Origin: VFJL01 sp037147395
GTDB lineage: Bacteria > Pseudomonadota > Gammaproteobacteria > Burkholderiales > Nitrosomonadaceae
Direction: 5' to 3'
NCBI GenBank assembly: GCA_037147395.1
Contig: JBAWVG010000041.1
Span: 1 to 12,442, forward strand
DNA: 12,442 bases
The translations under genes and the position numbers were made by a program. Position 1 is the first letter of the stretch. Each line of letters begins with the position of its first letter. The notes under the pieces are model-generated. The model saw only the letters and a program-made list of their open reading frames with translations. It was not told where the DNA came from and made no database searches. Positions 6,237 through 12,442 of this stretch are shown piece after piece.

Positions 6237-6859
6237 GATCTTATAAGCCAGGAATCGATCTTGGGCCGGAGTTCATCGAGTGTGGCGTAACCACTGCTGA
6301 GCTGGCTATAACCCTGTCCATCTTGCAGGATCAGAGTGGGGAATCCATGAACACCCCACCCACGTGATTTATTAAATTGAGCGAGCGTCTGGGAGCGCAT
6401 CTCATTCGATTCAAATAGAGCAAGGAACTGGTGCGAATCAATTCCCACGGCAGATGCGAGCGATGTCAGGACCTCGGTCTTGGTAACGTCTAACTGATCA
6501 AGATAGAAGGCCGATTGAATGGCCTTGAATAGGGGGAGGGTTGAATCCGGATTGATCATTGATCCTGACACGATCGCACGGCTGGGAGGCTCAGTATCGT
6601 AGATGAAACCGGGTGGCATCGCACCCTCGAAGAGGAAGGGTTGCTCGGTCTTACGGTGAACAGCATGCCAATGGTTGAGTATTTCTTCCCGCTGGGAGGG
6701 TTCCATCGGTAACGTGGTTCCGGGTCTCAACCCGCCCAGTAATAATTCCATACTGAGACGGTCTGAGTAGCGCTTTCGGATCATATCGATCACCGGTGAG
6801 AAGCCCCAACACCAGGAGCACATCGGATCAGCGAGATACCAGAGGGTCTTTCCGGTCAT
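6233..6859 (-). CDS. DsbA-family thiol oxidoreductase (FrnE/COG3531-like)
   Basis: A 208-residue thioredoxin-fold protein with the redox motif CSWC (14-17) right at the N terminus in DPMCSWCWGF, and the cis-proline segment HGFPTLIL (Pro174). Between them is the helical insert typical of the DsbA family. No signal peptide is present, so it is probably cytoplasmic, unlike classical periplasmic DsbA. Such proteins are annotated as protein-disulfide isomerase-like; substrates are unknown. AAGGTGAT lies at suitable spacing before the ATG, supporting this start. It is the first gene of a three-gene unit with the EI24 protein (4-bp overlap) and the GIY-YIG protein. A promoter in the 104-base gap after typA is likely but I cannot pick one confidently. 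Confidence 0.9.
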   Translation of the reverse strand: MTGKTLWYLADPMCSWCWGFSPVIDMIRKRYSDRLSMELLLGGLRPGTTLPMEPSQREEILNHWHAVHRKTEQPFLFEGAMPPGFIYDTEPPSRAIVSGSMINPDSTLPLFKAIQSAFYLDQLDVTKTEVLTSLASAVGIDSHQFLALFESNEMRSQTLAQFNKSRGWGVHGFPTLILQDGQGYSQLSSGYATLDELRPKIDSWLIRS

Positions 6860-6910
6860 GGTGGATCACCTTCATCCAGCCAGATTCGGCCGATGGGAAG
6901 AGCGCGGGGG

Positions 6911-6941
6911 GAGGCAACGCCGGTTAAGCCGGTATTGCCTC
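6911..6941 (-). terminator. strong hairpin downstream of typA
   Basis: A 13-bp stem (6911-6923 with 6929-6941) with one G·T wobble and one A/C mismatch closes a 5-base loop, TTAAG on the + strand. It begins 22 bases after the typA stop codon. A competing small hairpin, CCTCAT (6938-6943) with ATGAGG (6952-6957), overlaps it. No U-tract follows on the - strand, so it may act with Rho or as an mRNA end stabiliser rather than as a classic terminator. Confidence 0.5.
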
Positions 6942-6963
6942 ATGTATCGGTATGAGGAATTGA

Positions 6964-8778
6964 CTAGGCTGCGCCCCGTGATGCCTTCTTGCGGTCGTGC
7001 TCTAGCAGATAACGCTTGCGGACCCGGATCGTCTTGGGGGTGATTTCGACCAGTTCATCGTCAGAAATGAACTCGATCGCGGACTCTAACGTCAGTAAAA
7101 TCGGTGGCGTCAAGGTGACGGCCTCATCAGTTCCAGATGCGCGTACATTGGTCAGTTGTTTGCCCTTGATTGGGTTCACGACCAGGTCATTATCACGGCT
7201 ATGTATACCGATCACCATCCCCTCGTAGAGGCGGTCTCCTGGGCTCACGAACATGCGGCCACGCTCTTGCAACTTCCACAACGCGTATGCGACCGCCTCA
7301 CCCTGCTCGGCGGAGATCAGAACTCCATTCCGACGCGATGCGATCTCGGGTCGGACCGGGGCATACTCATCGAAGACGTGACTCATGATGCCGGTACCGC
7401 GAGTCATGGTCATGAAATCGGATTGAAAGCCGATCAGTCCACGTGCTGGAATACGGTAATCCAAGCGGACACGCCCACGCTCATCAGAGACCATATCCTG
7501 TAGATCACCACGACGTGCACCCAGTGCCTCCATCACAGCACCCTGATTGACCTCTTCAACATCAACGGTCAGCATTTCAAATGGCTCGCACTTGGCTCCA
7601 TCAATCTCACGAATAACCACATGTGGGCGCGATACAGCAAGCTCATATCCCTCACGTCTCATACTCTCCAGCAAGATGGTCAGATGTAACTCACCTCGAC
7701 CAGAGACCAGAAATGAGTCCGTATCACCGGTATCTTCAAGTTTCATTGCGACATTGGTCAGTAGTTCTCTCTCCAGACGTTCCTTCAGCTGTCGGCTGGT
7801 GACGAACTTTCCTTCCTTGCCTGCGAAGGGTGAGGTATTCACCTGAAAGTTCATTGTTAGGGTAGGCTCATCCACGGCCGGCATTGGCAGACCTTCTGGC
7901 TGATTGACATCTGCCAGGGTGGCACCGATACAAAGCTCCTCAATACCATTGACCAGTACGATATCACCGGCAAGTGCTTCGTCCAGCTGTATCCGTTCGA
8001 TCCCGCGAAAGCCGAGTACTTGATTGACCTTGGCCTTCTTGATGACATTATCCCCTGCCAGCACCATCACCTCCTGACCCGGTTTGAGGCGTCCACGAGA
8101 GACGCGTCCGATACCGATACGTCCTACAAAGCTGGAGTAATCTAATGCGCTGATTTGTAGTTGTAGCGCCTCATCAGGATCACCGGCCGGAGCATGGACA
8201 TGCTTTAGAACCGCATCAAATAGCGGACGCATGTCGGTACTGGTTTGCTTTAAGTCGAGCATGGCATAGCCATTCAGTGCAGATGCATAGACTACCGGAA
8301 AGTCTAGTTGTTCTTCAGTCGCACCAAGCTTATCGAATAATTCAAAGGTACGGTTCACCACCCAATCAGGGCGAGCCCCATCCCGGTCAACCTTGTTGAT
8401 TACGACGATGGGCCGTAATCCCAGTGCCAGTGCCTTCTTGGTGACAAACCGTGTCTGAGGCATCGGCCCCTCGACCGCATCAACCAAGAGTAAAACTCCA
8501 TCGACCATCGACAAGACTCTCTCGACCTCACCACCGAAGTCAGCATGCCCCGGTGTGTCCACAATATTAATGTGGACCCCCTCGTAATCGACCGCACAAT
8601 TCTTAGCAAGAATGGTGATACCTCGTTCACGCTCGATATCATTTGAATCCATCACTCGCTCTGCGATGTGTTGGTGAGCTGCGAAAGATCCTGCTTGATG
8701 CAACAGCTTGTCCACCAGTGTGGTCTTGCCGTGATCAACGTGGGCGATGATAGCGATATTACGAATGGAACGGGACAT
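6964..8778 (-). CDS. typA: ribosome-associated GTPase TypA (BipA)
   Basis: A 604-residue translational GTPase of the EF-G/LepA superfamily that binds the ribosome and is needed for growth at low temperature and under stress. GTPase motifs are intact: AHVDHGKTT (12-20), RGIT (52-55), DTPGH (74-78) and NKVD (128-131). Domain II (LDYSSFVGRIGIGRV), the EF-G III/V-like part (SGRGELHL) and the TypA-specific C terminus (GEAVAYALWKLQERGRMFVSPGDRLYEGMVIG) follow. I start at the ATG at 8778, giving MSRSIRNIAIIAHVDHG as in homologues, because AAGGAT lies at good distance before it. A TTG at 8805 would add nine residues but lies only about 3 bases from the predicted transcription start. It is divergent from ftsH and followed by a hairpin. 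Confidence 0.97.
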   Translation of the reverse strand: MSRSIRNIAIIAHVDHGKTTLVDKLLHQAGSFAAHQHIAERVMDSNDIERERGITILAKNCAVDYEGVHINIVDTPGHADFGGEVERVLSMVDGVLLLVDAVEGPMPQTRFVTKKALALGLRPIVVINKVDRDGARPDWVVNRTFELFDKLGATEEQLDFPVVYASALNGYAMLDLKQTSTDMRPLFDAVLKHVHAPAGDPDEALQLQISALDYSSFVGRIGIGRVSRGRLKPGQEVMVLAGDNVIKKAKVNQVLGFRGIERIQLDEALAGDIVLVNGIEELCIGATLADVNQPEGLPMPAVDEPTLTMNFQVNTSPFAGKEGKFVTSRQLKERLERELLTNVAMKLEDTGDTDSFLVSGRGELHLTILLESMRREGYELAVSRPHVVIREIDGAKCEPFEMLTVDVEEVNQGAVMEALGARRGDLQDMVSDERGRVRLDYRIPARGLIGFQSDFMTMTRGTGIMSHVFDEYAPVRPEIASRRNGVLISAEQGEAVAYALWKLQERGRMFVSPGDRLYEGMVIGIHSRDNDLVVNPIKGKQLTNVRASGTDEAVTLTPPILLTLESAIEFISDDELVEITPKTIRVRKRYLLEHDRKKASRGAA

Positions 8779-8814
8779 TGTGAATCCTTGTTCTGGGAAC
8801 GACAAAAGGGCGGC

Positions 8815-8823
8815 ATTATACCA
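8815..8823 (-). promoter_or_regulatory. typA promoter, extended -10
   Basis: On the - strand TGG-TATAAT (8823-8815) is a perfect -10 with the TGn extension. No -35 is evident. Transcription would start near 8808, giving a leader of about 30 bases with the AAGGA ribosome binding site before the ATG at 8778. The spacer just upstream contains three CAGT units (8822-8833 on the + strand). Confidence 0.65.
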
Positions 8824-8957
8824 GTCAGTCAGTGACGCTGCTCACCTTATATCCGATTGTTCTAGAATAATTTTAAGGCACTCGTCATAGCCTGTATCGA
8901 AACTGTATTCCAACACGACCCCTATACCCGCTGATCAGGACTATCTGGGCCGTGTGC

Positions 8958-8993
8958 TATGCTGAATTATCACTGAACTGCCCCCAATATAGC
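8958..8993 (+). promoter_or_regulatory. candidate ftsH promoters
   Basis: Three overlapping possibilities are visible. TGC-TATGCT (8955-8963) is an extended -10 element that would give a leader of about 30 bases. CTGAAT (8962-8967) and CCCCAATA (8982-8989) are spaced by 14 bases and resemble the heat-shock sigma-32 pattern (CTTGAA, CCCCATnT). TATAGC (8988-8993) is a -10-like hexamer 7 bases before the ATG. None has a perfect match, and no Shine-Dalgarno precedes the start codon. Confidence 0.35.
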
Positions 8994-9000
8994 CGTGCCT

Positions 9001-10878
9001 ATGGAGAATTCAATAGACAAGAAGACTCAGATTAATTTCTGGTACGTGATGATCGCATTGGTCGGAATTTTGTTCGTTCAGAGCCAGTACGAGAAATACA
9101 GCAAGGTCGAGCCGATCCCCTACAGCCGTTTCCAATCCCTTCTCGAGCAAGGCATGATTACCGAGATCGCGGTCACACACGACTACATCTATGGCAAGTT
9201 CAGGGGGACTGGAGCTGATGAGGGGAAGGACTTTGTCACAACCCGTGTGGAGCCAGAGCTTGCTGATAAGCTTGACCGGTATAACGTCACCTATACCGGG
9301 GTGATACCGAGCACCTGGTTCCACGACCTTCTATCCTGGATCCTGCCGACTGCGATCTTCATCGCGATCTGGATGTATGCAATACGACGGATGGGCGGTG
9401 GAATGAGTGGTGGGCTAATGTCGATCGGCAAGAGCCGAGCAAAGGTATTCGTTGAGAAGGAGATCAAAGTCACATTCGCGGATGTGGCCGGTGTCGATGA
9501 GGCCAAGGATGAGCTGATCGAGATTGTAAATTTCCTTAAAGATACTGAAGGTTATAGCCGTCTCGGTGGACGATCACCTAAGGGCATCCTACTCATCGGC
9601 CCGCCCGGAACTGGAAAAACTCTATTAGCACGAGCGGTGGCCGGTGAGGCGGGGGTGCCCTTCTTCTCGATCTCCGGTTCTGAATTTGTTGAGATGTTTG
9701 TCGGTGTTGGTGCCGCTCGGGTGCGTGATCTATTCGAGCAGGCTCGTCAGGTCGCCCCCGCGATCATCTTTATCGACGAGTTGGACTCACTCGGACGAGC
9801 CCGCGGTGCCTATGGAATCGGCGGACACGACGAGAAGGAGCAAACGCTGAACCAGCTACTCGCGGAGTTGGATGGATTTGATCCCAAGAGTGGGGTGGTT
9901 CTACTGGCGGCCACAAATCGTCCAGAGATCCTCGATCCGGCATTGCTTCGTGCAGGTCGGTTTGATCGCCAGGTCTTGGTGGATAGACCAGATAAGATCG
10001 GTCGTGAGCAGATCCTTGCGGTGCATCTCAAGAAGGTCAAGCTCGATCTTGATGTCAATCCAGAGCAAGTGGCTGCGCTGACACCTGGGTTTACCGGTGC
10101 AGACTTGGCTAACTTGATTAATGAGGCAACACTCCTTGCCACCCGACGTCGCGCGACATCGGTCACGATGGATGATTTTAATAATGCGATCGAACGCATC
10201 ATCGCAGGTCTTGAGAAGCGAAACCGCCTTCTTAACCCGAAGGAGAGACGGGTAGTCGCATTTCACGAACTCGGTCATGCGATGGTCGCACTCTCCTTGC
10301 CCGGTACCGACGAGGTTCACAAGATATCGATCATCCCACGGGGGGTCAGTGCGCTCGGGTATACGATACAACGTCCGACCGAAGACCGATTCCTAATGAC
10401 GAGGACTGAATTGGAGCACAAGATGGCCGTACTGATGGGTGGTCGTGCGGCAGAGAGGGTGGTCTTCGACGAAATCTCGACCGGTGCTGCGGATGATCTT
10501 GCCCGTGCAACCGACATTGCACGTGCGATGGTACTTCGGTATGGAATGAGCGAGTCTTTGGGCAATGTGACTTATGACCGAGAGCGGGCGACTTTCCTAG
10601 AGCCTGGCATGCCGATCTCGCAGAGCCGCGACTATAGCGAGCAGACCGCTCATGAGGTGGATGTCTCTGTGCGTAAACTCATCGATCAGGCATTCGAGCA
10701 GGCGGTCAGCATCCTCCAGATGAACCGTGAACTACTCGACCGTGCCGCAGACGAATTACTCAAGACTGAGACTCTAAATCAACCTCAGATCGAGATCCTG
10801 AAGAGATCGATCCTGAATAAATCTCCCCCCCCAACAGCATCGATCGACCCAAGCGGTCTACAGTTACTGCAAAAATAA
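9001..10878 (+). CDS. ftsH: ATP-dependent zinc metalloprotease FtsH
   Basis: A 625-residue membrane-bound AAA+ protease that unfolds and degrades membrane and short-lived cytoplasmic proteins as a hexamer. Two membrane helices (about 13-27 and 113-127) flank a periplasmic FtsH-extracellular domain. The AAA module has GPPGTGKT (200-207), the Walker B IIFIDELD (Asp259-Glu260), and LLRAGRFDRQV. The protease domain has the zinc site HELGH (422-426) and a likely third ligand Asp499 in AADDLARAT. HELGH and DELDSLGRAR differ from the usual HEAGH and DEIDAVGRQR, suggesting a divergent copy, perhaps a second FtsH of the genome. I chose the ATG at 9001; a GTG at 8995 would add two residues (MP) and has no better binding site. 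It is divergent from typA and followed by the helicase gene after about 230 bases. Confidence 0.95.
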   Translation: MENSIDKKTQINFWYVMIALVGILFVQSQYEKYSKVEPIPYSRFQSLLEQGMITEIAVTHDYIYGKFRGTGADEGKDFVTTRVEPELADKLDRYNVTYTGVIPSTWFHDLLSWILPTAIFIAIWMYAIRRMGGGMSGGLMSIGKSRAKVFVEKEIKVTFADVAGVDEAKDELIEIVNFLKDTEGYSRLGGRSPKGILLIGPPGTGKTLLARAVAGEAGVPFFSISGSEFVEMFVGVGAARVRDLFEQARQVAPAIIFIDELDSLGRARGAYGIGGHDEKEQTLNQLLAELDGFDPKSGVVLLAATNRPEILDPALLRAGRFDRQVLVDRPDKIGREQILAVHLKKVKLDLDVNPEQVAALTPGFTGADLANLINEATLLATRRRATSVTMDDFNNAIERIIAGLEKRNRLLNPKERRVVAFHELGHAMVALSLPGTDEVHKISIIPRGVSALGYTIQRPTEDRFLMTRTELEHKMAVLMGGRAAERVVFDEISTGAADDLARATDIARAMVLRYGMSESLGNVTYDRERATFLEPGMPISQSRDYSEQTAHEVDVSVRKLIDQAFEQAVSILQMNRELLDRAADELLKTETLNQPQIEILKRSILNKSPPPTASIDPSGLQLLQK

Positions 10879-10880
10879 CC

Positions 10881-10908
10881 TCGACAATCAACACGACTGC
10901 TGTATACT
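10881..10908 (+). promoter_or_regulatory. candidate helicase promoter
   Basis: TCGACA (10881-10886) and TATACT (10903-10908) are spaced by 16 bases and each matches five of six consensus positions. It starts two bases after the ftsH stop codon. The start of transcription would be near 10915, about 195 bases before the helicase start codon. Confidence 0.6.
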
Positions 10909-10910
10909 CC

Positions 10911-10941
10911 GCCCTTCGATTAAAGGGCTTCATGCCTTTTT
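10911..10941 (+). terminator. overlapping hairpins with T-run: ftsH terminator or helicase attenuator
   Basis: Two exclusive stems can form. GCCCTT (10911-10916) pairs with AAGGGC (10923-10928). Alternatively AAAGGGC (10922-10928) pairs with GCCTTTT (10934-10940) with one G·U wobble, loop TTCAT, running into a T-run to 10941; this second stem has the form of an intrinsic terminator. It lies downstream of the predicted helicase transcription start, so it could end ftsH transcripts, attenuate helicase transcripts, or both. Confidence 0.5.
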
Positions 10942-11000
10942 CTCGGGTTCATCGTTCCTGACCTCTCTTCGATTTTCAAGATTCCTCCGGAAATTGCGCA

Positions 11001-11044
11001 GTACCCTGGTTAGCGGCGATGTTTTGCGTTTGCGCTAGCGGTAC
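11001..11044 (+). other. stem-loop in the helicase 5' leader
   Basis: GTACC (11001-11005) pairs with GGTAC (11040-11044), and after an internal loop TAGCG (11011-11015) pairs with CGCTA (11033-11037). A second small hairpin, GGCA-GTCAT-TGCC, lies at 11061-11073. Between 10942 and 11111 no other gene is visible apart from a possible short leader ORF. The structure could be a cis-regulatory element such as those on cold-shock helicase mRNAs; I recognise no known riboswitch class. Confidence 0.35.
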
Positions 11045-11102
11045 TTTGCCCGTAATCTCCGGCAGTCATTGCCTGCTTGCGCGTTTATTTTTTACTCTTT
11101 AG
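11019..11102 (+). CDS. possible 27-residue leader ORF upstream of helicase
   Basis: An ATG at 11019 opens 27 codons (MFCVCASGTLPV then ISGSHCLLARLFFTL) ending in TAG at 11100-11102. The stop overlaps the TAGGA that acts as ribosome binding site for the helicase, and the frame is the same as that of the helicase. The peptide has three cysteines and a hydrophobic end. No strong Shine-Dalgarno precedes the ATG, and much of the ORF start lies inside the leader stem-loop. It may be a chance ORF or a regulatory leader peptide. Confidence 0.25.
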   Translation: MFCVCASGTLPVISGSHCLLARLFFTL

Positions 11103-11111
11103 GAAAATAAC

Positions 11112-12442
11112 GTGTCATTTGAAAATCTAAATCTGCATCCCCTCATCCTCAAAGCCATCGTCGACTCTGGTTATACCAATCCGACCCCGATTCAAGAACA
11201 AGCCATCCCTGAGTTACTCGCGGGACACGATATTATGGCCTCGGCACAGACCGGGACCGGTAAAACGGCCGCATTCATGCTGCCCGCACTTCACAAGCTC
11301 GCAACACCCCCCAAGGTTCATAGCAGAGGGCCCCGAGTACTGGTCCTGACACCGACTCGAGAGCTCGCCTTACAGGTCTCAGAGGCCGCTGCCAAATACG
11401 GCAAGCACTTGTCTCGTATTAAGGTGGTGAGTATCCTGGGTGGAATGCCTTACCCCTTACAAAACAAGCTATTATCTCAGCCTGTTGATATTCTGGTGGC
11501 AACACCGGGACGTCTGATCGATCATATTCAACGTGGACGTATCGACTTTTCGCGTCTTGAGATGATGGTCTTGGATGAGGCCGATCGTATGCTCGACATG
11601 GGATTCATCGACGATGTGGAGAGGATCGCCTCGGCCACGCCGGCCACTCGCCAGACCCTGCTATTTTCAGCCACGCTGGATGGTGCAATCGACAAGGTGG
11701 CATCACGTCTACTAAAGGCACCTAAGCGGATCCAGATTGCTGCCCAACAGGCGAGGCTCGATAATATCGAACAACGTCTGCACTATGTAGACGATCTCTC
11801 CCACAAGAACCGTTTACTAGATCATTTACTTCGCGATATGACCTTAAAGCAGGCGATCGTTTTCACCGCAACTAAGCGTGATGCTGATACCCTGGCTGAT
11901 AACCTCTCTTCTCAAGGTCATGAGGCGGCTGCTTTGCATGGAGATATGAGCCAACGTGATCGGACTCGCACACTAACCAAGCTTCGTCATGGTGGGTTAC
12001 GGGTACTGGTCGCAACCGACGTTGCGGCGAGGGGTATCGATGTGGCTGGGATTACCCACGTCATTAACTTCGATCTACCTAAATTTGCTGAAGATTATGT
12101 GCATCGTATCGGTCGTACCGGACGTGCCGGCGCTGCTGGTATCGCGGTTTCATTTGCTTCGGGTAAGGATGGAATTAACCTGAAGAAGATCGAACGGTTT
12201 ACTGGTCAACAGATCGCATCCCACGTGGTTCCAGGTCTGGAGCCTCGCTTCAAGCCTCGTCCTGGTGGCGGTGGTGCTCCCAGAGGAACCCCTAACGTTG
12301 CCCATAAGCGTAGCCGTACCTGGTCAAATGATGCTGGCGGTCGTAGTGCCAATAGCGCCAATGGAAATCGGGATAATAGCCGTGGCCGCTCTTTTGACAA
12401 TGACAACCGGGGAAACTCGTTCAGGGGTAGCAGCACCCCGAG
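11112..12442 (+). CDS. rhlE: DEAD-box RNA helicase, RhlE-like (partial, 3' end beyond window)
   Basis: The first 443 codons of an ATP-dependent RNA helicase. The Q-motif region (FENLNLHPLIL and PTPIQEQAIP, 3-33), AQTGTGKT (45-52), PTRELALQ, TPGRLIDH, DEAD (155-158), SAT (186-188), the C-terminal RecA part with ATDVAARGID, and HRIGRTGR (331-338) are all intact. From about residue 370 the protein becomes a basic tail rich in Gly, Arg, Asn and Ser, typical of RNA-binding extensions in RhlE-type helicases; its end is outside the window. The start is a GTG with AGGA 7 bases upstream; the in-frame TAG at 11100 excludes any earlier start. Such helicases remodel RNA in ribosome assembly, decay and cold adaptation. 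The long structured leader suggests post-transcriptional control. RhlE is the closest type I recognise; another DEAD-box subgroup is possible. Confidence 0.93.
   Translation, partial: MSFENLNLHPLILKAIVDSGYTNPTPIQEQAIPELLAGHDIMASAQTGTGKTAAFMLPALHKLATPPKVHSRGPRVLVLTPTRELALQVSEAAAKYGKHLSRIKVVSILGGMPYPLQNKLLSQPVDILVATPGRLIDHIQRGRIDFSRLEMMVLDEADRMLDMGFIDDVERIASATPATRQTLLFSATLDGAIDKVASRLLKAPKRIQIAAQQARLDNIEQRLHYVDDLSHKNRLLDHLLRDMTLKQAIVFTATKRDADTLADNLSSQGHEAAALHGDMSQRDRTRTLTKLRHGGLRVLVATDVAARGIDVAGITHVINFDLPKFAEDYVHRIGRTGRAGAAGIAVSFASGKDGINLKKIERFTGQQIASHVVPGLEPRFKPRPGGGGAPRGTPNVAHKRSRTWSNDAGGRSANSANGNRDNSRGRSFDNDNRGNSFRGSSTP

Noticed and set aside
5499..6859. DsbA-EI24-GIY-YIG unit as a novel functional system
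   Set aside because: All three are common housekeeping-type families in betaproteobacteria, and tight spacing alone does not show a joint function.
8779..8805. TTG at 8805 as the typA start
   Set aside because: It would lie only about 3 bases from the predicted transcription start. The ATG at 8778 has a good ribosome binding site and gives the N terminus usual for TypA.
9901..10371. 156-residue open frame antisense to ftsH
   Set aside because: It lies opposite the conserved AAA/protease coding region, resembles no family and has no promoter or ribosome binding site.

Overview
The window looks like a piece of a betaproteobacterial chromosome of roughly 50% GC, probably from the Nitrosomonadales side of the class. 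That placement is an inference from the familiar look of the TypA, RhlE-type helicase, EI24 and DsbA-family proteins and from the cytochrome P460-type gene. No rRNA gene, CRISPR array, transposase or phage gene is visible, and most of the window is housekeeping.

Left part (1-1891): an AT-rich non-coding stretch leads into a tRNA-Leu(UAA) gene. It is followed on the + strand by a small cupin, then on the - strand by a secreted lipoprotein with a C-terminal CXXCH heme site of the cytochrome P460 / c'-beta family. Two hairpins separate the cupin from the heme protein. A 314-bp gap that holds little beyond candidate promoters separates the heme protein from the next gene.

Middle part (1892-6859): alanine dehydrogenase (ald, +) converges on glucokinase (glk, -) with only 5 bp between stop codons and a hairpin spanning both ends. 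glk follows rmuC in a two-gene unit with its own promoter. Upstream on the same strand is a tight three-gene unit: a DsbA-family thiol oxidoreductase, an EI24/CysZ-like membrane protein and a GIY-YIG domain protein. The first two overlap by 4 bp; the second and third are 5 bp apart.

Right part (6860-12442): typA (-) and ftsH (+) are divergent from a shared 222-bp promoter region. After ftsH comes an RhlE-like DEAD-box RNA helicase that runs off the window, preceded by about 230 bp that holds a promoter, an intrinsic-terminator-like hairpin, a larger stem-loop and a possible 27-codon leader ORF. TypA, FtsH and DEAD-box helicases are typically linked to cold, heat and ribosome stress, so this right part reads as a stress-response neighbourhood.

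I see no clear novel multi-gene system. The points most worth a second look are the P460-type protein, which seems to lack the heme cross-linking lysine, and the structured, possibly attenuated leader of the helicase gene. After those come the candidate leaderless or heat-shock-type starts of rmuC and ftsH.
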